Source: Sinohyriopsis cumingii (taxonomy: Eukaryota; Mollusca; Bivalvia; Unionida; Unionidae). From it: a stretch of 64,000 nt of DNA. Shown here in pieces: positions 1 to 13,000 of the stretch (the first letter of the stretch is position 1; the number at the start of each line of letters is the position of its first letter). The stretch is from NCBI GenBank assembly GCA_028554795.2, contig CM068839.1, forward strand, positions 45,725,440 to 45,789,439, given 5' to 3'. Made by a program: the position numbers and the translations under genes. Under the pieces are notes generated by a model, which saw only the letters and a program-made list of their open reading frames with translations, searched no databases and had not been told where the DNA came from.

Positions 1-475
1 AAAATATGAAGTCTTTCAATTGTAATTATCAAAAAGACGCTATCGAATTTAATGTTCATTTCATTTTGAGTGCAGTAAGGAGGATGTAATTGCACTTGGA
101 ATGTAGTCATAAGTACAGTACAATTTCAAAATGTGTAATCAATTAACTTTAGAACCCATGACATGGCTCATGTAACTCGGATTTGCAGAGGTAAGAAAGT
201 ACATTTTGAAGACATTCAAGATGAAAAATTTTAAGTATATATTTTGCCATTCTTACTACCAACTAAAGAAAATGCATTTATGCCTTGTCACTTGTGTGTT
301 ATTTGTAGGAACCCATCAATTGTATGACCTGTCTGGCATCTATCGACAGCCTAAATCTGAAACACTGTATCAAAAAATTTCATACAGTATATTTCAATGC
401 AGCTGGTATGTGGCAGTCCATGAAACATCTGCTTTAGTTCATTCAGAAACAAATTTAATCAACCAAATAGAAAAC
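1..475. other. Host non-coding sequence
   Basis: AT-rich unique sequence. No frame resembles a known protein; a possible 42-codon exon is discussed among the rejected items. Nothing else supported. Confidence 0.4.
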
Positions 476-557
476 AATAATAATATAATAGTATATAATA
501 ATATAATAGTATATAATAATATAATAGTATATAATAATATAATAGTATATAATAATT
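476..557. repeat. 18-bp AT minisatellite
   Basis: Four to five perfect copies of a unit containing ATAATAGTATATAATAAT. The asparagine/isoleucine-rich end of the small open frame over it is a product of the repeat. Confidence 0.9.
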
Positions 558-3230
558 AATAAAACTAGTATCTGATCCCTAAAAGTTTGTATCTTTTACT
601 CCAGTTCTTTCTTTTTCAAAATTCCATCCTCCCATTAGGAATTGGATATGCAGCCTTGAAAAGAGCATAATCTCAGTCCAACCCCTTAGTCATAGCCAAC
701 ATATGGAATATCCTTCCTGACTGATTCTGACCAAAACAGCAGTACATCAGAGCATAGTTGCAGAAAGGAACTTCTGTAATAACTGCAGGCAAGTGCTATG
801 TAAGTAAGGTTAGCTTTGCCACCACCAGGTTCCCGCCCCCATTTGTAAACATAGTACCTGCTGCTAATGCATTAATAAATTTAACAAATGTGGCTTTGTA
901 GACAACTTTTTGACAAGATATTGTGCTGCTTAGACACATTGACTACTCTGAGTTGTTAGATGACTTCATGCCAACATGTTGTGTAGCTATATTACTCAAT
1001 GAATACATAACGTAACACTGCTGTATCAAGAGCAAAGATAAGATGATGAAAAGGTAGTATGAGAGTGTACAATGTCCACTCTTATAAAGTCATGCCCTAA
1101 GAAGTGATTCAAGTAGGCCCATATATATTGTATAATTGCAAGATTCAGCAATAACCCTAACCTGATGGATTACATTTTCATGAAAGAAGGTCCTACTCTG
1201 TGAGGGACTCAGAAGCTCTCTAGATAGTGAGTACAATCAATTTTTGAATTAAAGCCTTGAAGATACAACAGGAATCCCTGAAAGGGACAAAGAGATAATT
1301 CTGACCTTCTCTCTACATTAGTGGGAGCCAGAGAAAACAATAAGGTTCCAAGTGACAAAAGTAGCCTATCATGATCATCGTCAACACGGATATCATCAAA
1401 GACTAGGAATCTCAACAGGGACTTGGGTACTGAAGGTAGACAAATCTTTTTCAAAAGCCATGGATGGTAAGTAAGAAAAACCAAATCGTAGTTTCCACTG
1501 AATTGTATAAAGTATTTTTCCACTGACAAGAGATGAATATCATGCATTCTTGTCAATGCTATGGACAGCAGCAATGTCTTATGGGCAAAGTTCTCAAAAT
1601 AAGCTTTACTCAAGATTCTCAATTGACAATCAGATCCCAGTGTCCAGTAGCTGGAAGAAGTGTGTTGCTGTAACTAGTGACCAGAGTCAGTGAAGGGTAA
1701 CTGTTTGAGACCAGTGACCGGCATACCGGGTGATCAGGGATGTCTCCAGTGACGAAGATCCAACAGATGAATCTGCCTCAGATCTATCCAAACAATATCA
1801 TGACTCGTCCCTATCAGGAAGGACAACACACTAGTACAAAAGAAGCCATTCCATCCTTCCATGTTAAGTGAGATGACTTACTGCTAAGTCCCACATACTG
1901 TCTGACCAAAGGTAAGACATTAGTCCTTGTGTATAAAACCCTTAAATGACAGGGAGGTGGGGTGAGTGACCCACGGATCCTTCTTGTGCCCGCAATCAAC
2001 CACACACTGAGACTCACTATGTTGCTAAAATACAATAAAGTACCAAAGAATACAACTGAAGCAAAAATACAACAAAGAAGGTTAAATTCATTGGACTGTC
2101 CTGATTCATGAACTTGCATAATCAATCCAAAGTTTTAGAAAAGAGCATATTCCATACATTGGCTATGACTAATGAATCAGACTGGAATCATTTTCTTTTC
2201 AATTCTGTGTTACCAATTACAGGATGGAGCAGGGAATAATAGCACAGACTAGCAACCTGGCATCCCAGATAATGAAAGAAACATTAGTAGGTTATGCATT
2301 ACGGCTACTAAAATATTTGTTTTTCAATTGAAGCAAACAGTTTTGTAATGCCACTAATGATTCCTTTTGTCCTTAAAAATCCTCAAATTTACAGAACTCA
2401 TATAATTTCCTAATTGCCTCTCCATCTTCATTCCTGTCATTCTAATGTGCAATGTTTGGAGTATTTTCCCATTCACATACATGCATATTAAGCACAGAAT
2501 GTGGTTTGTTTTGAAAAGAAACCATCTTCAAGACTTGCCAGAGAAAACAAGAGTCCCTCCAAGGGACTGATGCTCTTCTGGCTGAAAAGAAATTTCTAAT
2601 GGAATTTAGATCTGCACCATTTTAACTGATGACCAACTAGACATCATAAGAAGTCTTTTAGTGATAACACCATGGCAACATTTCTTATTGTTCAGGAAGA
2701 GTAGCAATTACATGATTTGTCCAAGCAGTATCATTTTCATTTAGGACCAACTAAACCATGGGATGAATGTGTGTATACAGTTTCATGGTATTCCTCCAAG
2801 TAGTTTAGGAAGAGCAGTAATAACAAACTTGTGCAAAAGGACTGATGGATTACATAAAACAGACCATCATATAAGCTTGTCTGGTCTTTGACCAGTAGAA
2901 CTAAAAATGACATGTAACTATGGCACAAGACAAGAAATGCATACAGACTCCTGCTATGGAAAATGAAACATTAAAACATTTTTCATTTTCTGTCACTAAC
3001 CAGTATTTCGCTCATCTGTTCCTTGGCTCTCCTGAAATGTAAAAAAAATAAATTATTATTATAACTTTAAATGTTTGATAAAGTTTGCATGTATTGTTCA
3101 AAATTGTCTGTTCAGAACTGAAGACTAAATTAGTAATTCTTATTGGTGTTAGAGATATCAAAATTTTATGAAATTTCTACCATGTACACATCAAACCCAA
3201 CGATCAGTTACCTGGGTACCCAATCAAAGG
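558..3230. other. Unique host sequence, no supported gene
   Basis: About 2.7 kb of AT-rich sequence. The longest frames (137 and 103 codons, minus strand) have no recognisable motif and no convincing splice context. I see no RNA gene or mobile element here. Confidence 0.4.
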
Positions 3231-3590
3231 GAAATTGACATGATGTGTGGCATATCTTTCTGATAGCAAGATAGGAAATTTACATGATGTGTGGCATATC
3301 TTTCTAACAGCAAAATGGGAAATTGACATAATGTGTGGCATATTTTTCTGATAGCAAAATGGGAAACTGACATGATGTGTGGCACATCTTTCTGATAGCA
3401 AAATGAGAAATTGACATTATGTGTGGCATATCTTTCTGATAGCAAAATGGGAAATTTACATGATGTGTGGTGCATCTTTCTGATAGCAAAATGGGAAATT
3501 GACATTATGTGTGGCATATCTTTCTGATAGCAAAATGGGAAATTGACATGATGTGTGGCATATCTTTCTGATAGCAAAATGGGAAATTGC
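3231..3590. repeat. 44-bp minisatellite, about 8 copies
   Basis: Unit contains GACATGATGTGTGGCATATC and TTTCTGATAGCAAAATGGG; copy starts are 44 bp apart (3232, 3276, 3320 and so on). Since 44 is not a multiple of 3, the same peptide recurs in three overlapping minus-strand frames, showing that those frames are artefacts. Confidence 0.92.
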
Positions 3591-4135
3591 TGCTATTCAT
3601 CTACAATGAAAATAGTTAACTGCTGAAAAGATGAATCTAACCGAGGTCTGCAAGTCCAGCCCAAACTCTGATAATGAAGGTATTTATTTAGCTATATAAG
3701 TACACAGTGAAGATGGTATTATAACAAAAAGGAAAATTAAAAAATTCAGCATTTCAGTTAAATATGAGGTATTAACAAACAGATGAACACGACTACAGAT
3801 GCCAGATTGCTATGCCAAGCACCCAGCTACCAAGGTGGACATGACATGTCAAGCTTTGTATGGCAGGGTTTAATCTAGGACTAGACTTGACACTGACAAT
3901 GTTGAGTCGACATATTGAAAAGGGTCACCCAAATTGAAAAAGGATCACTATTTTTAATGATGCCATGTATTAATGGACTCAACACTGTCAATAGTGTTTG
4001 CCTAATTATGTACTATGTACAAGTTGTCGTCCAAATTAAGAAAGGATCGATATTTTTCACAATGTAACTGACGGACTAAAAATGTAAATATTCTTTATCT
4101 ATCATACACTGTACTATGCTTAAAAAAAATATTTG

Positions 4136-5790
4136 ATGAGAAAGTGCTCCATGGTACCATGTACAACAATACAGTATTCGACTATTAAATTATCCACGAT
4201 ACTGTTTAAAACACTATTTGATGAGTAAGTGCTCATGATACTATGTACAACACTATTTGATGAGTAAGTGCTCTATGGTACTATGTACAACAATATCTTA
4301 AGAATATATGCTCCATGGTACTATATACATGTACAACTGTTACAATATTTGAAGAGTAAGTGCTCCATGGTACTGTGTACAACAATATTTGTTGTTGTTG
4401 TTGTTGTAGTGTTTTACGCCATTTTTTCACACATGATAGGCTATACATGGCGGCCAGTATTACTGGTGGAGGAAGAACCCGAGAAAACCCCTGGAAAGAA
4501 CCACCGACCCACGAGAAGCTACTGACAAGCTTTCTCACATATCCACATTGGCTGAATCTGAGACTTGAACCATGCAGACAGAGGTGAGATGGCAGTGATC
4601 CGTAATGGAGAGCACTTTAGACTACTCGGCCACTCGCAACAATATTTGAAAAGTGCTCCATGGTACAATGTACAACAATTGTTGAAGAGTAAGTGCTCAA
4701 TGGTTTTATGTATAACACTGTTTGAAAAGTGCTCCATGGTACTATGTACAACAATAGGTGAAGAATCAGTGCTCCATGGTTCAATGTAAAAGAGAGTATT
4801 TGATGAGCAAGTGCTGTATGGTACCACATACAACACTATTTGATGAGTAAGTGCTCCATGGTACTGTGTACAACAATGTTTGAAGAGTAAGTGCTATGTG
4901 GTACTATGTACAGCAATATCTGATGAGTAAGTGCTCTATGGTACCAGTACAACACTATTTGATGAGTAAGTGCTCCATGGTACAACATACAACAATATTT
5001 GAAGAGTAAGTGCTCTATGGTACAATGTACAACAATATTTGAAGAGTAAGTGCTCTATGGTACCATGTACAACACTATTTGATGATTAAGTGCTTCATGG
5101 TACCATGTACAACATTATCTGATGATTAAGTGCTCCATGGTACCATGTACAACATTATCTGATGATTAAGTGCTTCATGGTACCATGTACAATATTATCT
5201 GATGATTAAGTGCTCCATGGTACCATGTACAACACAATTTGATGATTAAGTGATCCATGGTACCATGTACAACATTATCTGATGATTAAGTGCTCCAAGG
5301 TACCATGTACAACATTATCTGATGATTAAGTGCTTCATGGTACCATGTACAATATTATCTGATGATTAAGTGCTCCAAGGTACCATGTACAACACAATTT
5401 GATGATTAAGTGATCCATGGTACCATGTACAACATTATCTGATGATTAAGTGCTCCATGGTACCATGTACAACACAATTTGATGATTAAGTGATCCATGG
5501 TACCATGTACAACACAATTTGATGATTAAGTGCTTCATGGTACCATGTACAATATTATCTGATGATTAAGTGCTCCATGGTACCATGTACAACACAATTT
5601 GATGATTAAGTGATCCATGGTACCATGTACAACATTATCTGATGATTAAGTGCTCCAAGGTACCATGTACAACATTATCTGATGATTAAGTGCTTCATGG
5701 TACCATGTACAATATTATCTGATGATTAAGTGCTCCAAGGTACCATGTACAACACAATTTGATGATTAAGTGCTCCATGGTACAACAGTC
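4136..5790. repeat. 40-bp minisatellite with CATGGTACCATG core
   Basis: About 33 copies of a 40-bp unit carrying GATGATTAAGTGCTCCATGG and the perfect 12-bp palindrome CATGGTACCATG. Copies left of about 5000 are diverged; those from 5040 to 5780 are nearly identical with a few alternating variants (ATTATCT or CAATTTG; TCC or TTC), so the right part expanded recently. A SINE interrupts the left part. Confidence 0.92.
4392..4636 (-). mobile_element. tRNA-derived SINE with 12-bp target-site duplication
   Basis: On the minus strand the element starts with a tRNA-like head: a box-A-like GGCCGAGTAGTCTAAAG and a box-B-like GGTTCAAGTCTC, as in Leu/Ser-type tRNAs. A unique body follows and the end is an ACAACAACAAC tail. 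CAACAATATTTG occurs at 4380-4391 and again at 4637-4648, a textbook target duplication made from one unit of the surrounding 40-bp array. Related copies lie at 41.23-41.48 kb and, more diverged, at 20.38-20.59 kb. That it was mobilised by a partner LINE is family knowledge; no partner is identified here. Confidence 0.8.
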
Positions 5791-5914
5791 ATTTCACACA
5801 TAAATTAATCTGCTGCAGCAACATTAATACAAATTTATATTCTTAATGGATGACAGGCTGATAAAGATGACAGGAGTATTTCACAATTCTAAGCAATTCT
5901 GTCAACAGTGTCGG

Positions 5915-7085
5915 ATAGAGAGTATAATGAAACTAGTTATAATAAGCATGATGCACGATGGAGTTAAAAATGACAATATTGATTATATTATGCAAGTTAA
6001 AAATGACACCAGTGGTAATAAACATGATGGATGATAGAGAGAAAAATGATGCCAGTGATGTGTGTGTGATTTGAATTGTTAACATAGCTTTAACAATTTA
6101 TCAGTCATATCACTATGATGTCTGCAATGTGGCAGTTTATAGCAATGTCTAGCACTGGGGCATCATGCCGAAGACATGTAGCATATGTCCCACCCAGTCA
6201 CATTAAAATGACACCACTGTTAATAAGCATGATATATGATGGACAGAGAAATGACACCACTGATAATAAGCATGATGCATGAAGGATAGAAAAATGAAAC
6301 CTTTGATAATAAGCGTGAGGCATGAGGGAGAGAGAAATGACACCACTGATAATAAGCATAATGCATGAGAGAAAAAATGACATCACTGATAATAAGCATG
6401 ATGCATGATGGATAGAAAAATGACACTACTGATAATAAGCATGATGTATGAAGGATAGAAAAATGACACTATTGATAATAAGCATGATGTATGAAGGATA
6501 AAAAAATGACAATATTTATAATAAGCATGAGGCATGAGGGAGAGAGAAATGACACTACTGATAATAAGCATAATGCATGAAAGAAAAAATGACACCACTG
6601 ATAATAAGCATGATGTATGATGGATAGAAAAATGACACTACTGATAATAAGCATGAGGCATGAGAGAAAAAATGACACTACTGATAATAAGCATAATGCA
6701 TGAGAGAAAAAAAGACACCACTGATAATAAGCATGATGCATGATGGATAGAAAAATGACAATATTTATAATAACCATGAGGCATGAGGGAGAGAGAAATG
6801 ACACTACTGATAATAAGTATAACGCATGAGAGAAAAATATGACACCACTGATAATAAGCATGATGCATGATGGATAGAAAAATGACACTATTGATAATAA
6901 GCATGTTGCAGGAAGGATAGAAAAATGACACTATTGTTAATAAACATGAGGCATGAGAGAAAAACTGACACCACTGATAAAACAACATGATGCATGATGG
7001 ATAGAAAATGACACTATTGATAACAAGCATGATGCATGAGGGAGACAAAAATGACACTACTGATAATAAGCATGATGCATGATGG
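5915..7085. repeat. About 43-bp degenerate minisatellite
   Basis: Roughly 22 imperfect copies of a unit with GATAATAAGCATGATGCATG and GGATAGAAAAATGACAC. Unit length drifts and copies differ by small indels. Several overlapping minus-strand frames rich in Ser, Ile and His come from the repeat. Confidence 0.88.
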
Positions 7086-7089
7086 ATGT

Positions 7090-10000
7090 CCATATTAAAT
7101 TCATTATCTGCTCCGTTTGGGTCTGTCCATACTAAATTCCTTATCTGCTCTATTAGGGTCTGTCCATGTTAAAGTCCTTTACTGCCATCTCAGGGTATAT
7201 CCACATTAAATTTCTTATATGCCATCTCACAGTCTGTCCAAATTAAATTTCTTATATGCCATCTCAGGGTCTGTCCACATTAAATTACTTACCTGCCATC
7301 ACTGGGTCCATCCATATTATATTCCTTATCATGTGTATCAGGGTATCCATACTAAATTCCTTATCTGGTGTATCAGGGTATCCATATTAAATTCCTTATC
7401 TGGTGTATTAGGGTATCCATATTAAATTCCTTATCTGGTGTATCAGGGTATCCATATTAAATTACATATCTGGTGTATTAGGGTATCCATATTAAATTCC
7501 TTATCTGGTGTATCAGGGTATCCATATTAAATTCCTTATCTGGTGTATTAGGGTATCCATATTAAATTCCTTTTCTGGTGTATTAGGGTATCCATATTAA
7601 ATTCCTTATCTGGTGTATCAGGGTATCCATATTAAATTACATATCTGGTGTATTAGGGTATCCATATTAAATTCCTTATCTGGTGTATCAGGGTATCCAT
7701 ATTAAATTCCTTATTTGGTGTATTAGGGTATCCATATTAAATTCCTTTTCTGGTGTATTAGGGTATCCATATTAAATTCCTTATCTTGTGTATTAGGGTA
7801 TCCATATTAAATTCCTTATCTTGTGTATTAGGGTATCCATATAACATTCCTTATCTGGTGTATCAGGGTATCCATATTAAATTCCTTATCTGGTGTATTA
7901 TGGCATCCATATCAAACTCCTTATCTGGTGTATCAGGGAATCCATATTAAATTCCATATCTGGTGTATCAGGGTATCCATATTAAATTCCTTTTCTGGTG
8001 TGTTAGGGTATCCATATTACATTCCTTATCTGGTGTATTAGGGTATCCATATTACATTCCTTATCTGGTGTATCAGGGTATCCATATTAAATTCCTTATC
8101 TGGTGTATTAGGGTATCTATATTAAATTCCTTATCTGGTGTATCAGGGGATCCATATTAAATTCCTTATCTGGTGTATTAGGGTATCGAAATTAAATTCC
8201 TTATCTGGTGTATCAGGGTATCCATATTAAATTCCTTATCTGGTGTATCAGGGTATTCGTATTAAATTCCTTATCTGGTGTATTAGGGTATCCATATTAA
8301 ATTCCTTCTCTGGTGTATTAGGGTATCCATATTACATTCCTTATCTGGTGTATCAGGGTATCCATATTAAATTCCTTATCTGGTGTATTAGGATATCCAT
8401 ATTAAACTCCTTACATTCCTTATCTGGTGTATCAGGGTATCCATATTAAATTCCTTATCTGGTGTATTAGTGAATATACATTCAATTCCTTATCTGGTGT
8501 ATTAGGGTATCAATATTAAATTCCTTATCTGGTGTATTACGGTATCCATATTAAATTCCTTATCTGGTGTATCAGGGTATCCATATTAAATTCCTTATCT
8601 GGTGTATTAGGGTATCGAAATTAAATTCCTTATCTGGTGTATCAGGGTATCCATATTAAATTCCTTATCTGGTGTATCAGGGTATCTGTATTAAATTCCT
8701 TCTCTGGTGTATTAGGGTATCCATATTAAATTCCTTTTCTGGTGTATTAGGGTATCCATATTACATTCCTTATCTGGTGTATTAGGGTATCCATATTAAA
8801 TTCCTTATCTTGTGTATTAGGGTATCCATATTAAATTCCTTATCTGGTGTATTAGGGAATATATATTAAATTCCTTATCTGGTGTATTAGGGTATTGATA
8901 TTAAGTTCCTTATCTGGTGCATTAGGGCATTGATATTAAATTCCTTATCTGGTGTATCAGGGTATCCATATTAAATTCCTTATCTGGTGTATCATGGTAT
9001 CCATATTAAATTCCTTATCTGGTGTATCAGGGAATCCATATTAAATTCCTTATCTGGTGTATTAGGGTATCCATATTAAATTCTTTATCTGGTGTATCCG
9101 GGTATCCATATTAAATTCCTTATCTGGTGTATCAGGGTATCCATATTAAATTCCTTATTTGGTGTATTAGGGTATCCATATTAAATTCCTTATCTGGTGT
9201 ATCACGGTATCCATATCAAATTCCTTTTCTTGTGTATCAGGGTATCCATATTAAACTCCTTATATTCCTTATTAGGTGTATCAGGGCATCCATATTAAAT
9301 TACTTATCTGCTGCATTAGGGTATTGATATTAAATTCCTTATCTGGTGTATCAGGTTATCCATATTAAATTCCTTATCTGGTGTATCAGGGTATCCATAT
9401 TAAATTCCTTATCTGGTGTATTAGGGTATCCATATTAAATTCCTTATCTTGTGTATCAGGGTATCGATATTAAGTTCCTTATCTGGTGTATCAGGGTATC
9501 CATATTAAATTCCTTATCTTGTGTATTAGGGTATCCATATTAAATTCCTTATCTGGTGTATTAGGGTATCCATATTAAATTCCATTTCTGGTGTATTAGG
9601 GTATCCATATTAAATTCCTTATCTGGTGTATTAGGGTATCCATAGTAAATTCCTTATCTGGTGTATTAGGGTTTCCATATTAAATTCTTTATCTGATGTA
9701 TCTAGGTATCCACATTAAATTCCTTATCTGGTGTATCAGGGTATCCATATTAAATTCCTTACCTGGTGTATTAGGGCATTGATATTAAATTCCTTATCTG
9801 GTGTATTAGGGTATCGATATTAAATTCCTTATCTGATGTATTAGGGTATCCATATTAAATTCCTTATCTGGTGTATTAGGGTATCCATATTAAATTCCTT
9901 ATCTGGTGTGTTAGGGTATCCATATTAAATTTCTTATCTGATGTATCAGGGTATCCATATTAAATTCCTTATCTGGTGTATCACGGTATCCATATTAAAT

Positions 10001-13000
10001 TCCTTATCTGGTGTATTAGGGTATCAATATTAAATTCCTTATCTGATGTATTAGGGTATCCATATTAAATTCCTTATCTGGTGTATTAGGGTATCCATAT
10101 TAAATTCCTTATCTGGTGTATTAGGATATTCATATTAAATTCCTGATCTTGTGTATCAGGGTATCGATATTAAGTTCCTTATCTGGTGTATCAGGATATC
10201 CATATTAAATTCCTTAAATTGTGTATTAGGGTATCGATATTAAATTCCTTATCTGGTGTATTAGGGTATCCATATTAAATTCCTTATCTGGTTTATTAGA
10301 GTATCCATATTAAATTCCTTATCTGGTGTATTAGGGTATCCATATTAAATTCCTTATCTGGTATATTAGGGTATTGATATTATATTCCTTATCTGGTGTA
10401 TTAGGGTATCCATATTAAATTCCTTATCTGGCGTATCAGGGAATCATTATTAAATTCCTTATCTGGTGTATCAGGGTATCCATATTAAATTCGTTATCTG
10501 GTGTATTAGGGTATCGATATTAAGTTCCTTATTTGGTGTATTAGGGTATCCATATTAAAATCCTTATCTGGTGTGTTAGTGTATCCATATTAAATTTCTT
10601 ATCTGATGTATCAGGGTATCCATATTAAATTCCTTATCTGGTGTATCTGGGTATCTATATTAAATTCCTTATCTGGTATATCAGGGTATCCATATTAAAT
10701 TTCTTATCTGGTGTATCTGGGTATCCATATTAAATTCCTTATCTGGTGTATCAGGGTATCCATATTAAATTCCTCATCTTGTGTATTAGAGTATCGTTCT
10801 TAAATTCCTTATTTGGTGTATTAGGGTATCAATATTAAATTCCTTATCTGGTGTATTAGGGTATTCATATTAAATTCCTTATCTGGTGTATCAGGGTATC
10901 CATATTAAACTCCTTACATTCCTTATCTGGTGTATCAGGTATCCATATTAAATTCCTTATCTGGTGTATTAGGGAATATATATTCAATTCCTTATCTGGT
11001 GTAATAGGGTATTGATATTAAATTCCTTATCTGGTGTATTAGGGTATCCATATTAAATTCCTTATCTTGTGTATTAGGGTATCGTTATTAAATTCCTTAT
11101 TTGGTGTATTAGGGTATCAATATTAAATTCATTATCTGGTGTATTAGGGTATCCATATTAAATTCCTTATCTGGTGTATCAGGGTATCCATATTAAACTC
11201 CTTACACTCCTTATCTGGTGTACCAGGGTATCCATATTAAATTCCTTATCTGGTGTATTAGGGAATATATATTCAATTCCTTATCTGGTGTAATAGGGTA
11301 TTGATATTAAATTCCTTATCTGGTGTATTAGGGTATCCATATTAAATTCCTTATCTTGTGTATTAGGGTATCGTTATTAAATTCCTTATTTGGTGTATTA
11401 GGGTATCAATATTAAATTCCTTATCTGGTGTATTAGGGTATCCATATTAAATTCCTTATCTGGTGTATCAGGGTATCCATATTAAACTCCTTACACTCCT
11501 TATCTGGTGTACCAGGGTATCCATATTAAATTCCTTATCTGGTGTATTAGGGAATATATATTCAATTCCTTATCTGGTGTATTAGGGTATCCATATTAAA
11601 TTCCTTATCTGGTGTATCAGGGTATCCATATTAAACTCCTTACATTCCTTATCTGGTGTATCAGGGTATCCATATTAAATTCCTTATCTGGTGTATTAGG
11701 GAATATATATTCAATTCCTTATCTGGTGTATTAGGGTATCAATATTAAATTCCTTATCTGGTGTATTAGGGTATCCATATCAAACTCCTTATCTGGTGTA
11801 TCAGGATATCCATATTAAACTCCTTATATTTCTTATCTGATGTATCAGGGTATCCATATTAAATTCCTTATCTGGTGTATTAGGGAATATATATTAAATT
11901 CCTTATCTGGTGTATTAGGGTATCCATATTAAATTCCTTATCTGGTATATTAGGGTATCGATATTATATTCCTTATCTGGTGTATTAGGGTATCGATATT
12001 AAATTCCTTATCTGGCGTATCAGGGAATCATTATTAAATTCCTTATCTGGTGTATCAGGGTATCCATATTAAATTCGTTATCTGGTGTATTAGGGTATCG
12101 ATATTAAGTTCCTTATCTGGTGTATTAGGGTATCCATATTAAATTCCTTATCTGGTGTATCAGGATATCCATATTAAACTCCTTATATTCCTTATCTGGT
12201 GTATCACGGTATCCATATCAAATTCCTTATCTGGTGTATTAGGGAATATATATTAAATTCCTTATCTGGTGTATTAGGGTATTGATATTAAATTCTTTAT
12301 CTGGTGTATCAGGGTATGCATATTAAATTCCTTATCTGGTGTATTAGGGTATCCATATTAAATTCCTTCTCTGGTGTATTAGAGCATCCATATTAAATTC
12401 CTTATCTGGTGTATTAGGGTATCCATATTAAATTCCTTATCTGGTATATTAGGGTATCGATATTAAATTCCTTATCTGGTGTATTAGGGTATCCATATTA
12501 AATTCCTTATCTGACGTATCAGGGTATAATTATTAAATTCCTTATCTGTTGTATCAGGGTATCCATATTAAATTCGTTATCTGGTGTATTAGGGTATCGA
12601 TATTAAGTTCCTTATCTGGTGTATTAGGGGATCGATATTAGATTCCTTATCTGGTGTGTTAGGGTATCCATATTAAATTTCTTATCTGATGTATCAGGGT
12701 ATCCATATTAAGTTCCTTACCTGGTGTATTAGGGCATTGATATTAAATTCCTTATCTGGTGTATTAGGGTATCGATATTAAATTCCTTATCTGATGTATT
12801 AGGGTATCCATATTACATTCCTTATCTGGTGTACTACGGTATCGATATTAAATTCCTTATCTGGTGTATTAGGGTATCGATATTAAATTCCTTATCTGGT
12901 GTATCAGGGTATCCATATTAAATTCCTTAACTGGTGTATTAGGGCATTGATATTAAATTCCTTATCTGGTGTATTAGGGTATCGATATTAAATTCCTTAT

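Noticed and set aside
309..437. Possible exon after TTATTTGTAG (42 codons, starts EPINCMTCLASID, ends in TAG)
   Set aside because: Acceptor-like site and open frame only; no recognisable domain, no partner exon. Too weak to annotate.
1209..1622. 137-codon minus-strand frame
   Set aside because: No motif, no splice context, composition like neighbouring non-coding DNA.
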